From NCBI GenBank assembly GCA_038232515.1, contig JBBSHS010000048.1, positions 1 to 19,318 on the forward strand: a stretch of 19,318 bases of DNA, in the 5' to 3' direction. Origin of the DNA: JBBSHS01 sp038232515 (GTDB lineage Bacteria > Actinomycetota > Acidimicrobiia > Acidimicrobiales > JAUJNH01). Below, piece by piece: positions 1 through 6,301 of the stretch. How positions within the stretch are numbered: position 1 is the first letter of the stretch; each line of letters starts with the position of its first letter. The position numbers were made by a program, and so were the translations under genes. Below the pieces are notes generated by a model that was given only the letters and a program-made list of their open reading frames with translations, had not been told where the DNA came from and did not search any database.

Positions 1-77
1 CTGGCCCGGCCCCCCCCCCGCGCCCCCCCCGGGGGCCGCGCCCCCCCCCCCCCCGCCGCCCCCCGCCGCCCCCCCCC
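1..77. other. Low-complexity C/G tract at contig edge, probable assembly artefact
   Basis: These bases are almost purely C with a few G, in long C runs. Read on the minus strand they follow directly after the in-frame copA motif TGDNRR and would encode a run of glycine with a few alanine and proline. No P-type ATPase has such a stretch after the TGD motif. A minus-strand read drifting into poly-G is what two-colour sequencing chemistry gives when signal is lost, so I infer a false contig end rather than biology. Confidence 0.8.
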
Positions 78-1923
78 GGCGGTTGTCGCCGGTAAGCAGC
101 ACCGGGCGGAGTCCGAGGTGTCGGAGCTGGCCGACGGCATCGGCGGAGGTGGGCTTCACGGCGTCGGCCACCACCAGGACGGCACGGGCGGCGCCGTCCC
201 AACCAGCCAGCACGGCGGTACGACCGGCCGCCTCGGCTTGGTCCTTGGCCTCGGCCAGACCAGGCGGGAGCCGTAGCGCCCAGTCCTCGAGCAGCGTCGT
301 CCGCCCGGCCACCACGGCCCGCCCGTCGACGAGCCCCTGCACGCCTAGGCCCTCGCGGTTGGCGAAGTCGGCCACCGGCGCCAGCGGGCCGACAGCGTCG
401 ACCGCGGCCTTGGCGATGGCCTGGGCGATCGGGTGCTCCGAAGCGTGCTCCACCGCGCCCACCAGGCGGAGCACCTCGTCGGCTTGCTCTCCGGCGGCCG
501 GGATCACCTCGACCAGGGTCATTTGGCCGGTGGTGACCGTTCCGGTCTTGTCCAGCACGATGGTGTCGACCCGCCGTGTGGACTCCAGTACCTCCGGGCC
601 CCTGATGATGATGCCGAGCTCGGCGCCCCGGCCGGTGCCCACCAGAAGGGCGGTAGGAGTGGCCAGGCCCAGTGCGCACGGGCAGGCGATGATGAGCACC
701 GACACTGCCGCGGTGAACGCCTCGGTGGCCGACCCGCCCGTGCCCAACCAGAAGCCCAGGGTGGCCACGGCGATGGCGATGATCACCGGCACGAACACGG
801 CCGCCACCCGGTCGGCCAGGCGCTGCACCGGGGCCTTGCCGTTCTGAGCCTCGGTGACCAGGCGGCCCATCTGGGCCAGCTGGGTATCCAGGCCCACACG
901 GGTGGCCCGAACCACCAGGCGGCCGCCGGCGTTCACGGTGGCGCCGGTCACGGCGTCGCCCGGTCCGACCTCGACGGGGACGGGCTCCCCCGTCAACAGC
1001 GAGGCGTCCACCGCCGACGTGCCTTCCTCGACCACGCCGTCGGTGGCGATCTTCTCCCCCGGGCGGACGACGAAGCGGTCCCCCACGGCGAGCTGGTCGA
1101 CCCCGACCCGCACCTCCACACCGTCGCGGAGGATGGCCACGTCCTTGGCCCCGAGCGACAGCAGGGCGCGCAGGGCGGCACCGGAGGCGCGCTTGGCCCG
1201 GGCCTCGAAGAAGCGACCGGCCAGCAGGAACACCGTGACCCCGGAGGCGGCTTCCAGGTAGATCTCGTCGTGGCCGGACACCTGGCCGATGGTCAACGCG
1301 AACGGCATGCGCATGCCCGTCAGGCCGGCGTCGCCCACGAACAGCGCGTACAACGACCACCCCAGGGCGGCGAGGGTCCCGAGGCTGACGAGGGTGTCCA
1401 TGGTGGCGGCGCCGTGGCGCAGGTTGGCCCACGCCGCTCGGTGGAATGGCCATGCGCCCCAGGTGGCGACCGGGGCGGCCAGCATCAGCGAGGCCCACTG
1501 CCAGTTGCGGAACTGGGCGGCCGGGACCATGGCCATGACGATCACCGGCACAGCCAGCGCCGTCGAGATGGCAAGGCGCTGGCGCAGCGGCCGGGACGGA
1601 TCGTTGGCGACGGCGGCGTCCTGGGTGTCGCCGGTGTGCTCGCCGGGCGCAGACGCCGACGACGTCGTCGGCAGGTCGGGCAGCTTGGCCGTGTAACCGA
1701 TGGCTTCCACGGCGGCCACCAGGTCAGCCGGGCTGACCGTGTCGGAGAAGGAGACCCTGGCGTGCTCGGTGGCGTAGTTGACCGTGGCGGACACGCCGTC
1801 CAGGCGGTTCAGCCGCTTCTCGATCCGGGCCGCGCACGAGGCGCAGGTCATCCCACCGACCACCAGCTCAACCTGCTTGGCCCCCGGGGTGGTGGGACCG
1901 GTCTGGGACGAGGTGTCAGTCAT
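1..1923 (-). CDS. copA: Copper-translocating P1B-type ATPase (CopA), 3' truncated
   Basis: ATP-driven export of Cu(I) across the cytoplasmic membrane. The ATG at 1923 has the purine-rich AAGGGAG a few bases upstream and overlaps the stop of the preceding gene (ATGA). Visible in order: an N-terminal heavy-metal-associated domain with GMTCASC (Cys27, Cys30), several hydrophobic segments, the actuator TGE at about residues 311-313, the transmembrane metal site CPC at 414-416, the phosphorylation motif DKTGT with Asp458, the nucleotide-domain His-Pro pair at 497-498 and the TGD motif at 611-613. After residue 616 the sequence turns into the C/G tract, so the GDGxNDAPAL hinge and last two membrane helices (about 130 residues) are missing. 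The CPC signature plus the csoR/copZ neighbours make Cu(I) the likely substrate. The frame is open to the window edge. Confidence 0.96.
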   Translation of the reverse strand, partial: MTDTSSQTGPTTPGAKQVELVVGGMTCASCAARIEKRLNRLDGVSATVNYATEHARVSFSDTVSPADLVAAVEAIGYTAKLPDLPTTSSASAPGEHTGDTQDAAVANDPSRPLRQRLAISTALAVPVIVMAMVPAAQFRNWQWASLMLAAPVATWGAWPFHRAAWANLRHGAATMDTLVSLGTLAALGWSLYALFVGDAGLTGMRMPFALTIGQVSGHDEIYLEAASGVTVFLLAGRFFEARAKRASGAALRALLSLGAKDVAILRDGVEVRVGVDQLAVGDRFVVRPGEKIATDGVVEEGTSAVDASLLTGEPVPVEVGPGDAVTGATVNAGGRLVVRATRVGLDTQLAQMGRLVTEAQNGKAPVQRLADRVAAVFVPVIIAIAVATLGFWLGTGGSATEAFTAAVSVLIIACPCALGLATPTALLVGTGRGAELGIIIRGPEVLESTRRVDTIVLDKTGTVTTGQMTLVEVIPAAGEQADEVLRLVGAVEHASEHPIAQAIAKAAVDAVGPLAPVADFANREGLGVQGLVDGRAVVAGRTTLLEDWALRLPPGLAEAKDQAEAAGRTAVLAGWDGAARAVLVVADAVKPTSADAVGQLRHLGLRPVLLTGDNRRGGAAGGGGGGGGAAPGGGAGGGPGQ

Positions 1924-2846
1924 GTCGCTCCCTTCTCGGCGTCGACCGTGAACTCGGCCGTGTGAACGGCGTCGCCCGCTTTGAACTCGAGGAACAGCCG
2001 GTAGAGGCCCGGGGTGGGCACGTCGGCGCCGAAGGCCAGCTTCAGGCCTCCCGGGGTCTGGCCGTCACCCAGGACAGCGCCGGGATGGACGGGTAGGTAG
2101 GCGAGATCGCCCGTCCGGAGCACCACCAGGTGGCCGTAGGCGGCCAGGTAGGGCTGGAGATCGGCGACCGGCCGGCCGCCGTCGCCGGTGACCGTGAAGG
2201 TCACCGCCGATTCCCGGCCCGCCACCAGCCGGCCGACGAGTGCCGCCTGGTAGCCGTCGACCGTAAAGGTGGCGGTGGGTGCGGCCAGGGGTACGGGGGC
2301 GAAGTCCCCGGCCGCAGATAGATCGAGGGCCAGCGTCAGCTCCCTGTCGTGGCCGGCGGGCTGGAAGTCGGCGAACGCCTTGTAGGCACCGGGCCCAGGT
2401 CGCGTCAGCGCCGCGCTCCAGGTGCCGTCCGGCGCCATGGTGGGATGCAGGTGCTGGTAGCCGGTGAGATCCCGACGGACGACGACGAGCTGGAGCTGCT
2501 GGTCGTGCACCGGCGTGAAGGCGGTGACCGCCCTGCCAGCCGGGCCGATGATCTGGAAGGTGAAGGCGGCCGGCTGAACGGCGGGCAGGGCCGTGGCCGC
2601 AGGGGTGATCGTGTAACCGTCGGCCGCCGCTGCCAGTCCTTGTGGCTGACCTCCCTCGTCCACCCCGTCCGTCCATCCCGTGCCCCCCTGGGCAGCCGGC
2701 GCGGACTGCACGGTAGGGGCCCCGGCCCGGTGGGCGGCCCGGTCGGTGGCCGACACCGGGCCGATGGCCGAACCGACGACGAGGGCGGCGACGAACACCG
2801 CAGCCAGTGCCAGCCCGAAGGCGCCGAGCTTGACGGAGGTGGTCAT
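1920..2846 (-). CDS. Secreted or membrane-anchored copper-operon protein of unknown function
   Basis: A 308-residue protein with an N-terminal hydrophobic segment (about residues 7-30) that looks like a signal peptide or anchor. An Ala/Gly/Pro-rich linker to about residue 90 is followed by two beta-rich halves. Each half carries a similar histidine-bearing core: YQHLHP (His132, His134) with DLTGY just before it, and YGHLVVLRTGDLAYLPVHP (His239, His254). More histidines are at 114, 166 and 295. There are no cysteines. I recognise this as a type of uncharacterised actinobacterial protein seen beside copper-export genes, but know no proven function. Its position between the copZ-like gene and copA, with 4-bp ATGA overlaps at both ends, implies translational coupling and a role outside the membrane in copper handling. 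Metal binding by the histidines is inference. Confidence 0.9.
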   Translation of the reverse strand: MTTSVKLGAFGLALAAVFVAALVVGSAIGPVSATDRAAHRAGAPTVQSAPAAQGGTGWTDGVDEGGQPQGLAAAADGYTITPAATALPAVQPAAFTFQIIGPAGRAVTAFTPVHDQQLQLVVVRRDLTGYQHLHPTMAPDGTWSAALTRPGPGAYKAFADFQPAGHDRELTLALDLSAAGDFAPVPLAAPTATFTVDGYQAALVGRLVAGRESAVTFTVTGDGGRPVADLQPYLAAYGHLVVLRTGDLAYLPVHPGAVLGDGQTPGGLKLAFGADVPTPGLYRLFLEFKAGDAVHTAEFTVDAEKGAT

Positions 2847-3064
2847 CCCGTGCCGGCGGCGCCGACGATCTCGTAACCGGCCTCTTCCACCGATGCCACC
2901 ACGTCGGCCTGGTCGAGCGGTGCCTCGCTGGTGACGGTGACCGCACCGCTGTCGAGGTCGACGTCGACGTTGGTGACGCCGGGAAGCTTGGCGATCTCGG
3001 TGGACACGGCGTTCACGCAGTGCCCGCAGGTCATACCGGCCACCGCGTAGGTGCTGGAGCTCAT
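2843..3064 (-). CDS. copZ: CopZ-like copper chaperone (heavy-metal-associated domain)
   Basis: A 73-residue single HMA domain, the usual size for a soluble Cu(I) chaperone. The metal loop GMTCGHC places Cys13 and Cys16 with an intervening His15. The rest follows the babbabb ferredoxin-like pattern, with VDVDLDSGAVTVTSE and the C-terminal VASVEEAGYEIV typical of the fold. The ATG at 3064 is preceded by GAGGAGAGG. The stop overlaps the next gene start as ATGA. By family and context it binds Cu(I) in the cytoplasm and delivers it to CopA and/or CsoR. It sits 91 bp after csoR in the same operon. Confidence 0.94.
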   Translation of the reverse strand: MSSSTYAVAGMTCGHCVNAVSTEIAKLPGVTNVDVDLDSGAVTVTSEAPLDQADVVASVEEAGYEIVGAAGTG

Positions 3065-3155
3065 GTCTGGTCCTCTCCTCGTTGGTTCTGTCTGCTGGAT
3101 GGTGGTAGCGGCTGGCGGGGCCAGCCGTTTGGGTAGTTCGGGCCTGCTGTGAGGC

Positions 3156-3437
3156 TCAGGAACGCACGAGGCGGCCGACGGCCTGGGAGGCCTCTCTGAT
3201 CTTGAGGTCCGCCTCCGCCCCGCCGGCGGCGGCGGCTTCGACGACGCAGTGGCCGAGGTGGTCCTCCAGCAGGCCGAGCGCCACGATGCGCAGGGCGTTG
3301 GTGGCGGCCGAGACCTGCGTGAGGATGTCGATGCAGCACTTGTCGTCCTCGATCATCTTCTGCAACCCGCGGACCTGTCCCTCGATGCGGCGAAGTCGCT
3401 TCAGGTAGTCGTCCTTGTTCCCGCTGTAACCGTTCAC
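3156..3437 (-). CDS. csoR: CsoR-family copper-sensing transcriptional repressor
   Basis: A 93-residue all-helical regulator of the CsoR/RcnR (DUF156) family. It begins with the family signature DYLKRLRRIEGQVRGLQKMI. The Cu(I) ligands of the C-H-C fingerprint are visible as Cys35 (in CCIDILTQ), His60 and Cys64 (in DHLGHC), with the normal spacing. Such proteins repress copper-export operons and release DNA when Cu(I) binds. The start is GTG at 3437, chosen because AGGAGG lies four bases upstream and the family motif follows directly. It is first in the copper operon, downstream of a candidate operator at 3490-3512, so it should autoregulate. Confidence 0.95.
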   Translation of the reverse strand: MNGYSGNKDDYLKRLRRIEGQVRGLQKMIEDDKCCIDILTQVSAATNALRIVALGLLEDHLGHCVVEAAAAGGAEADLKIREASQAVGRLVRS

Positions 3438-3455
3438 TCGGCCTCCTGGGCTCGA

Positions 3456-3470
3456 CCGCCCGGCGGGCGG
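3456..3470 (-). promoter_or_regulatory. Hairpin in the csoR 5' leader
   Basis: CCGCCC-GGC-GGGCGG is a perfect 6-bp stem with a 3-base loop, between the predicted promoter and the AGGAGG ribosome-binding site of csoR. It has no U-tract and is therefore not an obvious terminator. It may stabilise the leader or tune translation; it could also be chance in GC-rich DNA. Confidence 0.35.
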
Positions 3471-3489
3471 CCAGCTGTCCCTGAGAGTT

Positions 3490-3512
3490 ACTATACCCCC
3501 CTACGGTACATA
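3490..3512 (-). promoter_or_regulatory. Candidate copper-operon promoter with overlapping CsoR operator
   Basis: On the plus strand this reads ACTATACCCCCCTACGGTAC then ATA. It has a TACC...GGTA pseudo-palindrome around a C-rich core, like known CsoR operators (TACCCC-type half sites). On the minus strand the same bases give TATAGT (3490-3495), a 5-of-6 match to a -10 box, about 55 bases upstream of the csoR GTG. No convincing -35 box was seen. Operator and -10 overlap, as expected for repression by CsoR. This is also the only AT-containing patch in a long GC-rich stretch. Confidence 0.6.
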
Positions 3513-3599
3513 GCACACGTCGGGCAGGTCGGCTCAAGCCTGAGGTCGACCGAGCGGGCCTGAGGGATGCGGCGGGCTGCCCTACGGGCCGGTCCGGCT

Positions 3600-4601
3600 T
3601 CAGCCCGTCGGGCGCCGCCGCGACAACGGCGTCTCGGGCATGAACAGACCGGCCTGCTGGTGCTGGTAGGGCGCAAAGAGGTCTGAGGCCACGAACCGGC
3701 TCCTGATCTGAGCCAGGTCCCCGGGGTGAGGCCGGTACCTGACGTTGAAATATGCCTCTTCGTAGATCTGCTTCTTGTCGACCCCCATGTCCGACAGGAC
3801 GGACGACACCTCCTCGACCATGGCCCCATTGCCCACGAGGTAGAACCTCTTGCCGCCGAGGGTCGGCAGTAGCGGGGGCACCGACTCGGTCAGGCGGCCC
3901 CGCAGTCCCGCCCAGTCGCGGGGCGGCTGCGACAACGAGATCTGGTAGCGGAAGTTCGCGTGTTCGCCGGCCAAACCGTCAAGCTCGTCCAACAGGCAGA
4001 TGTCCTCGACCTGGCGCAGTCCCCAGAAGAGCTGGATCGGCGCCTCCCAGCCGTCGGGAAGCTGCTGCTGAAGGAACGACAGGAGGGGGCCGATCCCCAC
4101 GCCGGTGGCGAGCAGCACCATCTCGGTTTCGTCGTCTTCGGGCATCATCGACCGCCCGCTCGGCCCCCGGAAGGTGATGACGTCGCCCATGTGGAGCCCG
4201 CCGAGGTAGATCGAGAGGGGGCCTTGAGGTACCAGGCGGACGAGCAGCCTGAACGTCCTGTGGTCATTGGGCGGAGAGCTGATGCAGTACGGGCTCCGGC
4301 GCGAGCCAGCCTGGGCGATGTCGGCCCGGATGCCCACGAAGTGGCCAGGATCGAACGTCCAGGGCTCGTCGTCGACGACCGCAAAGGTGATGCGCACGGT
4401 GCCCGTGGTGGTGAGGGTCTCGTACCCCGTCACTTGGGCCCGGCGGTCGAAGCGGTCGGTGCGGTTGAGTCGCCGCTCCACGGCCCCACGCGACAGCGGG
4501 AGCGCCCCCTTGAAGGGCACCACGTCGATGTCCGGCGCCGGGCGCTGCCGCGGGCGCTGGGGGTTCGCCTGCGGCGGTACGACGCCTTTCCACCGTGGCA
4601 T
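3600..4601 (-). CDS. FAD/NAD(P)H-binding oxidoreductase, ferredoxin-NADP reductase superfamily
   Basis: A 333-residue flavoprotein reductase. After a basic Pro/Arg-rich N-terminus of about 50 residues comes an FNR-like FAD domain with RSPYCISS (residues 102-109, the RxYxxS flavin signature). It is followed by the NAD(P)-binding domain with ATGVGIGPLLSF (165-176), YLVGNGAMVEEV (254-265) and the C-terminal EEAYF (281-285). No Fe-S cysteine cluster is visible, so an external electron partner is needed. It could be a ferredoxin/flavodoxin NADP reductase or the reductase arm of an oxygenase; the sequence does not decide. The ATG at 4601 has GGGGAGG about 13 bases upstream. It lies 162 bp upstream of csoR on the same strand, but csoR has its own promoter, so a copper role is only suggested. 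Confidence 0.88.
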   Translation of the reverse strand: MPRWKGVVPPQANPQRPRQRPAPDIDVVPFKGALPLSRGAVERRLNRTDRFDRRAQVTGYETLTTTGTVRITFAVVDDEPWTFDPGHFVGIRADIAQAGSRRSPYCISSPPNDHRTFRLLVRLVPQGPLSIYLGGLHMGDVITFRGPSGRSMMPEDDETEMVLLATGVGIGPLLSFLQQQLPDGWEAPIQLFWGLRQVEDICLLDELDGLAGEHANFRYQISLSQPPRDWAGLRGRLTESVPPLLPTLGGKRFYLVGNGAMVEEVSSVLSDMGVDKKQIYEEAYFNVRYRPHPGDLAQIRSRFVASDLFAPYQHQQAGLFMPETPLSRRRPTG

Positions 4602-4749
4602 TTTGGAACCTGACCTCCCCGGATGCTGACCCCGACGACGCTACAGCGCCCGACCGCACTTGTCCCCCCGCCATGGGGACACCTGCGACTGTTGGATAGC
4701 GGGCGACGAGGCGAAGCCCCTCTCGTTTCTCTGCTACGTCCGCGCCGGC

Positions 4750-4992
4750 GCTGCTGCGCAGGGCCTTGTTGTCGGTGCTTCCGGCGTCGAAGCAGATGCC
4801 GTATTCCTTGTTGTCGTTGGTGCAGTTGTCGGCGATGGTGGTATGGGCGGCCGGGAGCGGGTTGGGTACTTCGAAGCTGATGCCGTCGCCCCGACCGCTG
4901 GTGCCGTTGCCGTTGCTCGTGTTGTTGAGGATCCGGTTGTACTGGTTGGGGGGAGCCCCTGCGCAGGGCGGGCTGGAGTCGGGGTTCAGGCA
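4750..4992 (-). pseudogene. Right-handed beta-helix (NosD/pectate-lyase-like) fragment
   Basis: The minus-strand frame encodes about 80 residues with the rhythm of parallel beta-helix repeats. Examples are NRILNNTSNGNG, GDGISFEV, TTIADNCTNDNKEYGICF and DAGSTDNKALRSS, with repeated Asn ladders and GI(S/C)F rungs. A whole beta-helix protein would be several hundred residues. Here both ends run into unrelated sequence: the N-terminal side abuts the reversed subtilase remnant and the C-terminal side ends in Arg-rich shadow-like sequence. No start codon or RBS fits. I call it a remnant of a secreted beta-helix protein. Confidence 0.6.
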
Positions 4993-5793
4993 GGGGCGTG
5001 GCCGACCATCCCGATCTGGTCGTGGCCGGAGGGGCCAATACGGTGCCAGACGAGGACCCCAAAAAGACTTCGGCGACAATGGCCAGCACCACGGCCCCCA
5101 CGTGGCCGGCATCATCACCGCCCGCGGCCACCGCCCCAGGGACTGCGAGGGGTGGCACCGGGCGTCACCCTCAGGGCCTACCGCGTCTTCGCCCAGGGCA
5201 GCGGCCAGGCCACCAGCTTCGCCATCGCCAAAGCCATCGACCTGGCCGTGGCCGACGGTTGCGACCTGATCAACATGAGCCTGGGCGGTGGGCAGCCCGA
5301 CCCGGTGCTCACCGCCGCGGTCGAAGATGTCCGGTCCAGAGGCAGCCTGTGCATCATCGCCGCCGGGAACGGCGACCGTGTGCCCGTCAGCTTCCCGGCG
5401 TCGGATGGCATGGCGATCGCGGTCTCGGCCCTGGGGCGCAAGGGCACCTTCCGGCGTCGTCCGCCGAGGCCGACGACATTGCCGCCCCGTACGGCAGCGA
5501 CAAGGCCGACTTCATCGCGTCGTTCTCCAATGTGGGGCCGGAGACCGACCTGACGGGCCCAGGAGTGGGAATCATGTCCACCTTCCCAGGCGGCTACGCC
5601 GAGATAAGCGGTACGTCGATGGCCTGCCCCCGCAGTCACGGGAGCGGCTGCTCGGGCCCTTGCCTCCTCGGGCGCCCTGAAGACCAAGCGGGACTCCGCC
5701 CGTTCAGCCGCCATCGTCACTGGCCTTGTGGGGTCCGCCCTTTGCTCGGCTTCCAGCCGACCTTCGAAGGCCACGGCCTACCTGAGCCGCAGT
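4990..5793 (+). pseudogene. Subtilisin-like (S8) serine protease, N-truncated and frameshifted
   Basis: S8 family blocks occur in the right order but in three reading frames. Near 5000 is DHPDLVVAGGANTV. Then comes DNGQHHGPHVAGII (catalytic-His block, normally HGTHVAG) in a second frame. Next are GVTLRAYRVF, DLINMSLGGG and CIIAAGNGD (oxyanion Asn region) in a third frame. SGTSMACP (catalytic Ser) follows near 5610-5633, then VTGAAARALASSGALKT after a further shift. At least four frame changes are needed. Three lie at short homopolymers: the A5 run near 5060, G4 near 5150 and C5 near 5627. The fourth is near 5450 where one C seems lost. The catalytic-Asp block and any signal peptide are absent because the region upstream is the reversed beta-helix fragment. 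This is gene decay, possibly with some indel sequencing error. Confidence 0.85.
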
Positions 5794-5803
5794 AGACGTT
5801 CGC

Positions 5804-6085
5804 ATGGCGAACTCCAGGTTCGTTCTGCGTTATCAGGGTGGCGGTGCCAAGCCGGACACGGACGTGGAGCGCATCCGTATCCTCGATGGCGCCAGCATCA
5901 TCGACGAATCCTCGCCCGGCCTGCTGCTCGTGGACGTCCAAGACGAAGGCAAGCTTCGAGAGGTCGTGGCGTCGATGGCCCATTGGGTGCTGGTCCCCGA
6001 ACAGACTTTTGCCGTCCCCGATACCAGGAAACGGGTCGAGCAGCCCCCCTCTAGGCGCTTGGCGCCTAGGAACCGACACGAATGA
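5804..6085 (+). CDS. Small subtilase-associated, I9-inhibitor-like protein
   Basis: A 93-residue protein starting at ATG 5804, ten bases after the decayed protease. It has the pattern RFVLRYQGGGAKP, a short helix, then ILDGASIIDESSPGLLLVDV, then a helix and HWVLVPEQTFAVPDTR. This alternation resembles the beta-alpha-beta folding-inhibitor (I9, propeptide-like) domains coded next to S8 proteases; family assignment is from this resemblance and the position. No clear Shine-Dalgarno is visible. The natural C-terminus probably ends near residue 82. The last 11 or so residues (SRRLAPRNRHE) are encoded by the repeat that begins at 6048, so the frame seems to have been extended by it. With its protease broken it may be an orphan. 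Confidence 0.65.
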   Translation: MANSRFVLRYQGGGAKPDTDVERIRILDGASIIDESSPGLLLVDVQDEGKLREVVASMAHWVLVPEQTFAVPDTRKRVEQPPSRRLAPRNRHE

Positions 6086-6298
6086 GTCAAGTTCTGCGCC
6101 GCGCCGACAAGGTCAGTGATGGCCGCTTCGAGTTTGTCGACTGACGGCGTAGCGGCGTGGGAGGGCGGCGTCGGGTTCGAGGATGACGGCCAGCCCACGA
6201 ACGCAGGGTGCCCCCGTAGGGTGCGGGTGAAGAACATCGCCGCTGGTAGGCCGAAGGACGACCTGACCGATCGTCGGGCGGGGGCGAAGCCCCGGTAG
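6048..6298 (-). repeat. Dispersed repeat, copy A (opposite orientation to copy B at 16787-16992)
   Basis: The reverse complement aligns along its length with 16787-16992. Shared blocks include GGGGCTTCGCCCCCGCCCGA, ACCAGCGGCGATGT, CTGCGTTCGTGGGCTGG, CCTCGAACCCGA, AGCGGCC, ACTTGACTCA-like and CCTAGGCGCCAAGCGCCTAG. Copy A is longer, mainly through a 43-base block (about 6129-6171) absent from B. Two hairpins bracket it: the palindrome CTAGGCGC-TTG-GCGCCTAG at 6051-6069 and GGGGCGAAGCCCC at 6281-6293. It fills the whole gap between the convergent genes ending at 6085 and 6302. One frame of copy A is open on the minus strand and contains PAFVGW and FLGAKRLEGG, but I see no start signal. Confidence 0.85.
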
Positions 6299-6301
6299 AT
6301 C

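Noticed and set aside
433..1965. Long plus-strand open frames across 83-1965
   Set aside because: They lie antisense to copA, are rich in Arg/Gly/His/Ala and match no family; typical shadows in GC-rich DNA where the copA frame carries all the motifs.
3061..3537. Minus-strand open frame overlapping csoR
   Set aside because: It runs through csoR and its promoter in another frame and has the Arg/Pro-rich composition of a shadow.
4695..4722. Third copy of the dispersed repeat
   Set aside because: Only GAGGCGAAGCCCC and a few bases around it resemble the hairpin end of copies A and B; the palindrome and the middle blocks are absent, so chance similarity is as likely.
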